A DNA stretch of 64,000 bases, from the NCBI RefSeq assembly GCF_003597395.2, contig NC_133770.1, positions 297,113,398-297,177,397 on the forward strand, in the 5' to 3' direction. The position numbers were made by a program, and so were the translations under genes. The notes under the pieces were generated by a model. The model saw only the letters and a list, made by a program, of their open reading frames with translations. It was not told the origin of the DNA and searched no databases. The DNA comes from Chelonoidis abingdonii. Taxonomy: Eukaryota; Chordata; Testudines; Testudinidae. Below are positions 9,501 through 19,089 of this stretch, in pieces (within the stretch, counting starts at the first letter, position 1; every line of letters starts with the position of its first letter).

Positions 9501-10060
9501 TGTTCCACTGTGGCACAATCTTCTGCATGTTGCAAAACTCAGATCTGCACCATCTGCAGAAGGCTGAGAGCCTTGCATCTCTGAGCCATTTTTATCTTAT
9601 CGTATCAATCCTCTTCTCTTCACCCTTAAGTGCTTTAGAAGAAATGATGGAACAGATCATACTTTAGGACTGGAAACTGATAAGCCTAGCCTTCAAAATG
9701 AAGGACACATGCCATAAATAAGAAGGCTATGCCATTGCCGGCCGAGTAACAATTATAAATCAGAGAGTTAAGTGTGAAAAAACAGCCACCTGTCAGCCAT
9801 TAAATAAATAAATAAGACTCTTGCAAAGCAGAGAAGGCAGGGATTTCAAATATGCTGGGTACAAAATATACAGTGAAACTCACCCCTCGAAAGACTGAGT
9901 GAAACAGTTTCTCTATAAACATTGCAGATTTTCAACTACACAGTGACAGTGCTTGGCCTTTCCATAGTATCTTTCATCCATCTCATGTGCTTATCTGGCC
10001 CCCGTGATCACAGCACTGAGAAGTTCATGGGCTTTAATGTATTTACCCACACAACTCCTG
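9500..10060. other. Stretch without a recognised feature
   Basis: A/T-rich sequence with a short AAATAAATAAATAA run at 9803-9816. No gene or named repeat seen. Confidence 0.45.
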
Positions 10061-10069
10061 CAGAAGGCC

Positions 10070-10222
10070 TATGACTTCCACTTTCCAGATGGGGAATGCA
10101 AGCATTGAAAGACTAAGTGACTTGCCCAAGGTCACACAGGAACTCGATGGCAGAGCAAAGAATTGAATGTCAATGTCTGAAGTTCCAGGCTAGCCACCTA
10201 TGTAGCAGACCACCCTTCCTCT
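10070..10222 (-). repeat. MIR-like tRNA SINE fragment
   Basis: Reverse-strand SINE. CTTTCCAGATGGGGAA, then AAGTGACTTGCCCAAGGTCA and CACAGGAACTCGATGGCAGAGC are the reverse complement of the MIR core, and the trailing part looks like the reverse of a tRNA-like head. Confidence 0.7.
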
Positions 10223-10254
10223 AAGAACAAATGATCTTAAAGCATTTTACAAAT

Positions 10255-10350
10255 GATAATTAATCCAGTCTCACTACCCTGCCTGTGAAGCAGGTAAGTG
10301 TCATTCGCCCTTGCGGATGGCAAAACTGAAACAGAGAGATGTTAAGACCA
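10255..10350 (-). repeat. MIR-like SINE fragment
   Basis: TCATTCGCCCTTGCGGATGG, then CAAAACTGAAACAGAGAGAT follow the reverse MIR core pattern. Short and diverged. Confidence 0.5.
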
Positions 10351-10417
10351 ACTGTTTCATGGAGAGAAAACTTCTGATAGTAAGTGACTTGCTAATCTAG
10401 GAAACAAAGGCAGTACA

Positions 10418-10590
10418 GGCTGGAAGCTGAATCTAGACAAAGTTGGACTGAAAATAAGATACACATTTTTAACGGTGAGGGTAATTAAGCATTGGAACAA
10501 CTTACCTACAGACCTGGTGGATTCTCCATCCTTTGTAATCTTTAAATTGAAATGAAGTGTCTTTTTAAAAGCCCTGCATTAGCTCAGACA
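10418..10590 (+). mobile_element. CR1 LINE 3' fragment
   Basis: Matches the end of the CR1 coding region and the start of the tail: TAACGGTGAGGGTAATTAAG, then GGAACAACTTACC and GGTGGATTCTCCATCCTTTG. The terminal repeat is missing. An old copy. Confidence 0.75.
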
Positions 10591-10724
10591 GAAATTATGG
10601 GCTTGATGCCGAATTCAGGGGGTGAAATTCTAGGGCCTATCACCAGGTATATAAACAATGGGCAACAAAACAGGGCTCTCAAATCTGGCATGGCCCTTCG
10701 CACCATAATACAACAGTAATTTAC

Positions 10725-10815
10725 TCTTCCTGGTATATATTGGGAGTAACTCCACGGGAATCCAGGGGAGTTAGAACAGTGGAAAACCTGTGTAAATAAA
10801 CCCAGAATCAGCACC
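10725..10815 (+). repeat. Ancient palindromic amniote repeat fragment
   Basis: GGGAGTAACTCCACGGGAATCC, then GTGTAAAT follow the 'GAGTAACTCCATTGACTTCAATGG' style pattern seen again near 24570, 27430, 50760, 51670 and 52710. Confidence 0.45.
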
Positions 10816-10819
10816 TTAT

Positions 10820-11370
10820 GAAGCTTTTGATGATTCTTTAGTTTTGTTGCAAGCATTTCACGCAGCCCTGTGCACAGCGAGTGACTCTAACCAGTTCTTT
10901 TGCCATGCTGAGGTGCACTGTTCTCTCATCTCATTTAAGTGGGTTCCACTTGAATCAGAGAAGAAATTATATTACCAGCAGTGAATTGAGGTTTGATTCC
11001 ATATGGTTCTTCAGCATTGTTCTCTATCTCCTGGGCTGAATGCTCCAACGGGTGCAGAAATGTGTGATGGCCACAATGGCACATACTATCAACACTCTCT
11101 TTCATGAGAACTCTAGTAATTTCGATAGTAGTCCACTTCTTCTGCGTTAGGGGCTAAGGTGTCACCAACTCAATGGCGCTTGATGGGAAGGATTAGGCAA
11201 ATACACATTAACCATGTGTGTTTGCAACAATATCAACTGGACTGGAATGGGAAAATACACGGGTCCTCCTTATATCAACTGCTGGGCTGAGAGTTACAAT
11301 TTACACAAATATCTAGAGGGAAAAGATAGAGGCTAATCAATGAGGAAGGAAAGTCCTGTGATTACTGGGA
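10820..11370. other. Stretch without a recognised feature
   Basis: No gene or named repeat seen. Confidence 0.4.
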
Positions 11371-11490
11371 GAGCCAAAGACCCAGGTTCAATTTCTTGCT
11401 GTAGCACAGGTGACTTTGGGCAAGTCAGGATGTTTTTCTGTGCCTCAGTTTCCCATACATAATATGGAGATAATTGTATTTTTCTGCCTC
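11360..11490 (+). repeat. MIR-like tRNA SINE
   Basis: GACCCAGGTTCAATTTC (B-box-like), then GACTTTGGGCAAGTCA and CTCAGTTTCCCATACATAA are in the order of a MIR-like SINE. Confidence 0.7.
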
Positions 11491-12280
11491 TTGGGATAAA
11501 ATACGTGATTTACTGTATGGGCTCATTTAGTCTGGAAATATGGGCTTTATACATCTGTTAGATAGAACTATCACAGAAAGCTTCTCTGTCAAAGTTTTTC
11601 AGTGTGTTTCAGAGAACAGAAGAAAAATGTAAAAGCGAACACAATAAATTACTAGAATCAAAGCCCAAAGCAGCAAAAGGCAGTTACAATGCGGCTCTGC
11701 AGAAGAAAGCCCCAGGCCCAGGGAAGCAAGAAATGGTGCACAGAAGGGTGGACACACAGAGACAGAGCTGTACGGAGGCCCAGGATAAGGACAGCAGGCT
11801 GGGTAGAACTGAGATGCAATAGCTGAGCTGGGTAAGGGGATCTGGCCCAGTGTAGCCTGACTAGACGTGGGTCTGGAGTGAGTCGCATCAACAAAGCAGT
11901 GTGTGTTTGAATCCAGGGCTGTACCTGCACTGATGGCCCTAGAACACATCTTTTTTCCCCTTTGTGAGCAGAAGGCTGAACTGTCTCATTAATGGCACCC
12001 AAGAATTTCCCCCCAAAATAGAAATGGCAGACAGTAAAACCAAGAGAAAGGAATAACACAGAGCAGAGAATCCCCTTATAGAACAGTCGTATGCAGCAGA
12101 CCAGCAGCTCACCACCTGCCAGAATGAGGGGAGCTGCTAAGAGAGACAAGGTAGATGTGTAATTATCTTCTAATTGATCAACATTTGTTGGTGACAGAGA
12201 CACACTTTTGAGCTACACACAGTTGGTCCAATATAAGATATTACCTTATCCACCTTGCCTCTCTAATGTGGTAGGACCAA
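11490..12280. other. Stretch without a recognised feature
   Basis: The minus frame at 11658-12203 (181 codons) is the longest here, but its composition is erratic and no domain is visible. I consider it chance. No exon could be supported. Confidence 0.4.
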
Positions 12281-12282
12281 CA

Positions 12283-12463
12283 GGGGGAGGGATAGCTCAG
12301 TAGTTTGAGCATTGGTCCCCTAAACCAAGGGTTGTGAGTTCAATCCTTGAGGGGGCCGTTGTCAGGGACAAAAATCTGTCTGGGGATCAGTCCTGCTTTG
12401 AGCAGGGGGTTGGACTAGATGACCTCCTGAGGTCCCTTCCAACCCTGGTATTCTATGATTCTA
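12283..12463 (+). mobile_element. Turtle tRNA-derived SINE with CR1-like tail, full length
   Basis: The tRNA-like head has an A-box-like TAGCTCAGTAGTTTGAGC at about 12293 and a B-box-like GGTTGTGAGTTCAATCC near 12331. After a short middle region it ends in GGGTTGGACTAGATGACC and a TTCTATGATTCT tail shared with the CR1 copies in this window. This is the turtle Pol III (Cry) SINE design, mobilised by the CR1 machinery. The most intact SINE copy here. Confidence 0.93.
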
Positions 12464-13885
12464 CCACACTCCTGCATGCAGTGAGAGAGAGTAAGGAAAA
12501 TAAAAGCAAATAGGTCTCTGGCTTTTACAGTCACATCCTCTCCTGGATGCTGATGACAGATCCTTGATTTCCACCCTAGCACTGGTTACAGTAGCCTAGG
12601 GGTTGTTTTGCTTAACATAGGCCACCTGGCCATGGCCCTCCAGGGACCACTTGCTAGCTGGGAATCAGTGAGGCATGGCAGTAGCTGGCAGGGTGGTGGC
12701 ATAGGAGCTACAAACACTGCCTCTGCACCAGGTGACAGCTCCCCACAGTCTCTTTGTGCAAAGGGGTCAGACCTCTCAAGAGAACCTGGCCTTGCATGCA
12801 TCTCTGTCCACACCTGCCTTGTGCTCTGTGAATCTGTTCCTCTGCCTCTGGCTCTCTCCTCATCCATCTGTCCCTCACTCAGCCCGCGCTAACACAGATG
12901 AGAGCATCCCAGCCTGGACCCCTGCAGGGGCACCCAGGGTGAATGTCACCATGATGTTACCTAATGACCTTTTTAATCTCCATAGGAGGATTTTCTGCTC
13001 CATTTACCTCCAGTAAAATCTTTATCTATAATCCCAGGTGCCAAGCCTGTTTGTTATCATGTTGCCACCGCAATTTACAAGAGGGGAAGGGAAATAAACA
13101 GCATCCATCCAAGTCGGCACCTGGCAGATAAGCAACAGCCCTGGTGCATTAGCATCACAGTAGGACACATACTCATGTGTGCAGCATTTGCCAGTCCTAA
13201 CAGATGTGCCATTTTGTCCCCAGTCTTCTGTCCTCCTACCTCAGTGGCAATTTATTTATACAGATTTGGAAAATAATACAGATCACCAAGCGCTGTGTGT
13301 GAACATCCAGTTGTTAATGCATGGGGGGGGGGGGTGAGGAAGGGAAAGGGACTGCTAACTCCCACAGGAGTGGAGATGGCTGACCAACAACAACTCCTCA
13401 TTTAAGGAGGAGGGAGAGATTGATGAAGTACTTCTCGCCAGAGACGGCCTGACCTTTGTGCTCTCTTTCCAGTGCCATAAAAGTTTCATGCCCTCACCCC
13501 AGCAAATGTCAGCTTAATTTTGTTCTTCTTCTCACCCTGCTCCTGCCCAACACACAGGGGAGGTCAGAGGGAACACTCAGGGGGAAATGAGAAATCACAG
13601 CCCATGCATCGGAGAAGATGGGATGGAGAGGATTAACGGAGGGGACTTTGCAGAGGTGGTTGGAAAAGAGAGCGGGAGAGAACATTGTTCACTTTCCTCT
13701 TAGGAATTTAGAACTTGAAATACAGCTGCAAGACTAACTGCTGCGGGAGAGTGCTCATCTTTGCCATGGAGCCACTGAAAAACTTGGCAATGGTTGGGCA
13801 GACCAGGCCTATCACCCTGACCAATGTTGTCTCATTGTTTCCTTGTGCTTCCCAGTCTGTCTCTGTCTATCCCTTAGTTGTCTCT
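12464..13885. other. Stretch without a recognised feature
   Basis: Includes a G homopolymer at about 13324-13334. Overlapping frames at 12586-13016 on both strands show no domain. No gene seen. Confidence 0.4.
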
Positions 13886-13889
13886 TCTT

Positions 13890-14000
13890 TTATACTTAGA
13901 GTGTGAACTTTTTAGGGTAGGGCAGATCTTTTTCTGTTTGCACAGGGCCTAGCACAATGTGGTTCTAGTTCATGACTGGGGCTCCGACAGGAAGGTGTTG
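13890..14000 (+). repeat. Ancient LINE 3'-end fragment (L2/L3-type)
   Basis: GTGTGAACTTTTTAGGGTAGGG, then TTTGCACAGGGCCTAGCACAA and CATGACTGGGGCTCC follow the 3'-end layout of old L2/L3-type LINEs. The same layout recurs at 48800, 50560, 58515 and 63680. Confidence 0.55.
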
Positions 14001-15240
14001 TTCTCAGGTGTTGGCTGTGTGTGTGGGTTCTCTTTGTGTGCCACACTAGTTCTGGCCAGGTAGCCAGTACAACTGACTCCAATCGAACTGCCCAATAATC
14101 ACAGACTTGATTCAGTAGTGAAGGCACTTGGTCAGGTTTTTTGTCAACAAAGCAGGGTGCTAATGCCCCAGCTCAGTGGCTACAGGAAGAATAATGCATG
14201 TATGCCCATGACAATGGACCAGCTCAGTCACTAGTGGGACTTTCCACTGCTCCAGAGGCCAGACAAAGGGTTAAGGCGAGGTAGCCCAATCTTTATAGAC
14301 TGAGACAAACTATCCGGGATAAACAACTGACCTATCACCATACGTGTTTCATGTCATGTTTGTTACCTCCCCTTGTACTTTCCTCCTGCTGTTTCAGACA
14401 AAACATCCCTATTCAGTGCCTGTCCGTGCACTTTTACTCCTGATGTTTCAGACAAAATATCACTGTTCATCTCTTGTGTCAAACTATTTTATCGCGGGCT
14501 AGGTTGGGGGGTTCTTGTGCTGGCCTGCTGGAATGTGTGTTTTAGCAATGCCAGCAGTACTGGCGCTGAGTTCACGTACTGGATGCTGACTTGCAGACAA
14601 GCATCTGCTTTTGACAGAGCCTACCCGTTGCTCATAGCATAACTTTTGCTGACTTTGGTCCAGTCCTCAGGCCTTGCACCAGCTCATGCTTCAGGCTCTC
14701 TCTCTCTACTACAGTTGCTATAATAATAATAATAATAAAATATCAATGAATGCATTGGAAGAGGTATTAATCATGTGTAGAACCATGTGTGCCATCTGCA
14801 ACGTCATTGGATACGATATAAATGACAAGGCACATCATCCTTCTTCTATCAGGGCACTGTCACCTTGCAATTGAGGGAGGAGCTCTGAAGAATTTGGAAT
14901 AGTTAAAGAGTAATTCTTGGGATTCCACATTCAAAATATGCACTGTTTTGGCTGGGCCACATGGTACTGGACGAGCATCACTTAGAGTCAGCTTGTGATT
15001 ATGGCAGTAAGCTACGCAGAAGTGTGGGTGTGTGGGAAGGAATAGGAGAAACTCCTTTTGTCATTCCCCATCCTTGGGCATCTGCTCAGATACTGGGGCA
15101 GAATCTGGCTACAGTAACAATAGTTTGATGATTAACAGCTGGATCGAGCTGCCACCAAAATCTATGGGGAGTGAGACCCAGGCGCCTCATGTTGGCAATA
15201 GATAGGAGTATACAGTTCTGACACTGTATCCAAGGACCTG
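14000..15240. other. Stretch with a simple repeat only
   Basis: A (TAA)n microsatellite lies at about 14719-14739. Two similar segments, CCTGCTGTTTCAGACAAAA near 14384 and CCTGATGTTTCAGACAAAA near 14438, form a short local duplication. No gene seen. Confidence 0.45.
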
Positions 15241-15478
15241 CCTAGATGTGGGGGAGGTCTAGGTTGGATATTAGGAAACACTATTTCACCAGGAAGGTGG
15301 TGAAGCACTGGAATGGGTTCCCTAAGGAGGTGGTGGAATCTCTATCATTAGAGGTTTTTAAGGCCTTGACAAAACCCTGGCTGGATGATTCAGTTGCTGT
15401 TCATCCTGCTTTGAGCAGGGGATTGGACTAGATGACCTCCTGAGGTCTCTTCCAACCCTTATAGTCTATGATTCTATG
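15240..15478 (+). mobile_element. CR1 LINE 3' end
   Basis: The C-terminal end of ORF2 (open frame at 15246-15428, pattern RLDIRKHYF..KVVKHWNGFPKEVVESL), then the 3' tail with GATTGGACTAGATGACCTCC and TATGATTCTATG. 5'-truncated as usual for CR1. Confidence 0.93.
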
Positions 15479-15643
15479 TGCGCAGACAGGAATGTTTCCC
15501 CCATGATCACCATCTTCACCATATTTCACTGGACGGGGGCCATGTATGTGGTCTCTGCTGAGAGCAAAGAACTGGCTGGTTGTCATGATTATTGCGGGAT
15601 GTATGTATGGAAAACATCTTAAAGAGTTATGTAACATATAGAG

Positions 15644-15987
15644 CAGTGGTTCTTAACCAGGGATCTGGGGCTCCCGGGGGCTGCGAGCAGGTTTCAAGGG
15701 ATCTGCCAAAATAAACCAGAGAGGAGCTGGCATTAGACTCACTGGGGCCCAGGGCAGAAAGCCCAAGTTCCATCACCCAGGGCTGAAACCAAAACCCGAG
15801 CAACATAGCTTCAGAGGGCCCTTTGTGGTATGGAGCCTTGGGCAATTGCCCTGTTTGCTGCCCCCCTAATGCCAACCCTGGCTTTTAATCTACTGGATAT
15901 GCAGAAAAATAGTTATGACACAGGTGGGCCGTGGAATTTTTATAGCACGATGGGGAGGCTCAGAAAGAAAAAGCTTGAGAACCCCTG
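15644..15987 (+). mobile_element. hAT non-autonomous element, CAGTGGTTCTYAACC type
   Basis: A 344-bp element with ends CAGTGGTTCTTAACCAGGG and GCTTGAGAACCCCTG. The 8-bp target duplication is ATATAGAG (15636-15643) and ATGTAGAG (15988-15995), one mismatch, fitting nTnnnnAn. No transposase. A relative with the same right end is at about 61969-62080. Confidence 0.9.
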
Positions 15988-15995
15988 ATGTAGAG

Positions 15996-16434
15996 TATTG
16001 CATCCCAAAGGTGCTGGAGGTGAAAGTGATCACTGGGGTTCAGGGAGGTTCTCAGCTGACATCTCCCAACCCAGCCCAGCCAGATGTTGACTGTCTAGAA
16101 AAGGTACAGGCCTGGGCTTTTACAAAGCACCAAAGAGCCAAAGAAAAATACCTTGACTGGGGGGACCATCATGGACCAAGTGAAGTTAACAAAACACCCT
16201 GGTTATGAAAAGAGACAAAGAATATGGAATTGCATAACAGGAGAAAAAAGGGCACCAGATGGAATCCGTTAGGGAGGCAACACTGTGCCAATGTGCTTCA
16301 TGAAAGGTGGATCCAGCTCTCTTTACTGGGCAAGCACAGGACAGACGGCCCATAGGGTGAGAAATACCTTATTAGATGGGAAAGGAACTTGATAATAAGT
16401 GTAGGCTCAAGATTGCATTTTATATTCTTCTATT
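15996..16434. other. Stretch without a recognised feature
   Basis: Short chance frames only (for example 15915-16208, which starts inside the hAT element). No repeat recognised. Confidence 0.4.
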
Positions 16435-16538
16435 AGATAATGATAGTATCCTAGGGCCAGAAGGGATTGTAAGGGTCATCCAGTGCAGCCCCCTGCCAGG
16501 ATATAGGATTTGTTGTGTCTAAGTTTTCCATCCAAGAT

Positions 16539-16624
16539 AGAACAATAGGACAATGGCACAGATGCCTAGGGAAGTCATGGATGCTCCTTCACTGGAGGTT
16601 TTCAAAAGGAGACTGGAGCCATCT
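16539..16624 (+). other. Microinverted segment within the minus CR1
   Basis: This segment reads in CR1 plus orientation (GATGCCTAGGGAAGTCATGG, then GGAGGTTTTCAAAAGGAG) although CR1 on both sides is minus. It holds exactly the part of CR1 that is missing between its neighbours. AGAT and ATCT bound it as an inverted pair. Confidence 0.7.
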
Positions 16625-16636
16625 TACAGTTAGGAA

Positions 16637-17335
16637 CAGGGCTGGCTTTAGGCTGATTCCCCCTGATTAGGGGGCTGGAGCACATGACTTATGAGGAGAG
16701 GCTGAGGGAACTGGGATTATTTAGTATGCAGAAGAGAAGAATGAGGGGGGATTTGATAGCTGCTTTTGACTACCTGAAAGGGGGTTCCAAAGAGGATGGA
16801 TCTAGACTGTTCTCAGTAGTGGCAGATAACAGAACAAGGACTAATGGTCTCAAGTTGCAGCGGAGAAGGTCTAGGTTGGATATTAGGAAAAACGTTTTCA
16901 CTAGGAGGGTGGAGAAGCACTGGAATGGGTTACCTAGGGAGGTGGTGAATCTCCTTTCTTAGAGTTTTTAAGGTCAGGCTTGACAAGCCCTGGCTGGGAT
17001 GATTTAGTTGGGAATTGGTCCTGCTTTGAGCAGGAGTTGGACTAGATGACCTCCTGGGTCCCTTCCAACCCTGATATTCTATGATTCTATGATTCCTGTG
17101 AATCGGGCCCAACACCCAGAGGCCCGCAGTGTCCAGAAGAGAGGCCCCGCAAGGTAAGGTCCTGGAAGACAATTGCTGCTGAGGAAGACCTTTGCCAAAT
17201 GCCGCCGGAAACAGCGGCAACTGATGAGGCGCGATCGCGATCTGCGCAGCTGCTGCACTGCTCTGCTGAGCAGGCAGTTCCGCATTTGCAGTAGCTTTCG
17301 AACTCGGGACCTGCATGTCCTAAAGGCCAGCTCTG
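16637..17335 (+). mobile_element. hAT non-autonomous element, CAGGGCTGGCTTTAGG type
   Basis: The left end CAGGGCTGGCTTTAGG and right end CCTAAAGGCCAGCTCTG are inverted repeats. The target duplication is GTTAGGAA (16629-16636) and GTAGGAA (17336-17342, one base lost). The unduplicated CR1 sequence at this place reads GTTAGGAAGTTTTTC, which confirms the site. The original element is about 270 bp; a 3' CR1 copy sits inside it. Confidence 0.85.
16665..17093 (+). mobile_element. CR1 LINE 3' end nested in a hAT element
   Basis: Plus-strand CR1 end: a 92-residue open frame at 16684-16959 (pattern [14 protein letters not shown], then [27 protein letters not shown]), then the tail GGACTAGATGACCTCCTGG and repeated ATTCTATG units. 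Among the youngest layers of this nest. Confidence 0.92.
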
Positions 17336-17956
17336 GTAGGAAGTTTTTCTTGAGATTTCACCTAAATCTGCTCTGCTGTAGTTTGAACCACTGCCTCTTG
17401 TCCTGCCCTCTGTGGCAAGAAAGAACAATTTTCTTCATCTTTTTTATGGCAGCCTTTCAAGTGTTTGAAGGCTACTATCATGTTCCCTTTAATCTTTTTT
17501 CCAAACTGAACATTCCAATTCCTTCAGCCTTTACTTGTATGGCTTATAAGCCATCCCTTTGATTATTTCTGTCACTCACCTCTGCTTTTTTTCCAGTTTC
17601 TCCACATCCTTTCTGTACAGGGTGACCAAAAGGGCCAGTCTCCAGCAGAGGCCTAACCAGCGCCGAGCAGAGCAGTATTATCACTTCCTTGCCTTGCATC
17701 CTATGCCTCTGTTAATGCAACCCAGAACTAATTTGCTTTTTTCCCAACAGCATCTCATTCTGACTCATGTTGCAGTTGTGATTCACCACAACTCGCAGCT
17801 CCTTCTCAGCAGCGCTGCTGCCAACCACTTACCCCTCATTCCGAATTTGTGTGGTTGTTTTCTCTACCCTAAGTGTAGTACTTCTATTTGTACTCACTGA
17901 ATATCTTTTTGTTCTCTATAGCTCAGTTCTCCAATGTATCAAGATCTCTTTGAACT

Positions 17957-18077
17957 TTAGCTCTATCCTCCTAAGTGTTTTCAACAGCCACCCCCAGCTT
18001 TGGTGTCATCTGCAAATCTGATCAGTGTGTTCTCTGTTCCTACATGCAGGCCATTAATAAAGATAATCAACACCGGA
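17957..18077. repeat. Direct repeat of about 120 bp flanking the LTR, left copy
   Basis: This CR1 segment recurs at about 18864-18988 with only a few differences, including one missing G. Both copies share TCTATCCTCCTAAGTG and TAAAGATAATCAACACCGGA. It is far too long for a normal LTR target duplication. Confidence 0.9.
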
Positions 18078-18860
18078 CTGTCATCGCTTTCCTACCAGAT
18101 CTGAACCTTAGAGTTCAAAAATAAAATGCTAGCATGAAACCTCCAGCTTAATACCAGCTTAGATCTGATATCGCTGCCACAGACAGGAATTTCAGTGCCT
18201 GCCTCACTCTGGTCTCCCCAAAACCTTCCCTGGGGGACCCCAAGACTCAGATGCCCTGAGTCTCCACAACAAGGAAATAAACCACTTCCCTTTTCCCTCT
18301 TACCTCCTCCCAGGCTTCCCTCCCTGGGTTACCCTGGAAGATTACTGTACTTAAACTCCTTGAATTACATAACAGAGAGGCACATTCACCTTCCCTCCTT
18401 CTTTTCCCTCCAAATCCCTGGTGAGCTGCAGGCTCAATCCCTTGAGCCTCCACTAGGAAAAATCCAACAGGTCTTAAAAAGAAGCATTTATATAAAAAGA
18501 AAGAAAAAGACATAAAAATGGTCTCTGTATCAAAGTGACAATATACAGGGTTATTGGCTTAAAAGAAAACATGAATAAACAGCCTTATTCAAAAAGAAAT
18601 ACAATTTAAACATTTCAGCAACTACACACATGTAAATACAAAAAAAACAATATAAGCCTATTGTTTTTCTACCTTTGTACTCACAACTTGGAAACAGAAG
18701 ATTAGAAAAGCCTGGAGATAGAGAGATCCGCTCTCAGAGCTGAGAGAGCACAGAGTCACAGACAAAAGACACACACCCAAAAATTCCCTCCCTGAGCTCT
18801 GAAAAATCTGGTTTCCTGATTGGTCCTCTGGTCAGGTGTTTGGTTCCCTTTGTTAACCCT
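18078..18860. mobile_element. Solo LTR-type insertion in CR1
   Basis: About 780 bp between two CR1 blocks. It contains TTTATATAAAAAG at about 18487 and AATAAA at 18574-18579 on the plus strand; on the minus strand there is an ACCAATCAGG (CCAAT-box-like) near 18820. The orientation is therefore not settled. The sequence is recognisable as a common turtle LTR family, name unknown. The frames at 18195-18515 on both strands are non-coding shadows. Confidence 0.7.
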
Positions 18861-19089
18861 TTATGAATTTTAGCTCTATCCTCCTAAGTGTTTTCAACAG
18901 CCACTCCCAGCTTTGTGTCATCTGCAAATCTGATCAGTGTGTTCTCTGTTCCTACATGCAGGCCATTAATAAAGATAATCAACACCGGACCCAGAACAAA
19001 TCCCTGTGGAATCCCACTTGAGACCTCCCTCCAATCTGACATCATCCCATTAATGGTTATCTGTCAGCACGTTTTCAATCCTTAATACT

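Larger units (their letters stand above)
16440..19085 (-). mobile_element. CR1 LINE copy, minus, hosting two insertions and a microinversion
   Basis: Three blocks of one minus-strand CR1: 3' tail at 16440-16628, ORF2 end and RT region at 17336-18077, and a further block at 18861-19085. A hAT element (16637-17335) and an LTR (18078-18860) interrupt it. About 86 bp at 16539-16624 are in the opposite orientation to the rest. Block three repeats the last 120 bp of block two. Decay is moderate; no frame remains usable. Confidence 0.85.

Noticed and set aside
11658..12203. 181-codon minus frame with hydrophobic segments
   Set aside because: No recognisable family, residue use is erratic, and no neighbouring exon or conserved motif supports it.
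12283..12360. Possible functional tRNA gene
   Set aside because: A and B boxes are present but the cloverleaf cannot form properly and the sequence continues into a CR1 tail; it is a SINE head.
14719..14739. (TAA)n run as a CRISPR-like or regulatory repeat
   Set aside because: A plain trinucleotide microsatellite in vertebrate DNA.
17101..17316. GC-rich arginine-rich frames near 17173-17316
   Set aside because: They lie in the right half of the hAT element at 16637-17335 and run on into reversed CR1.
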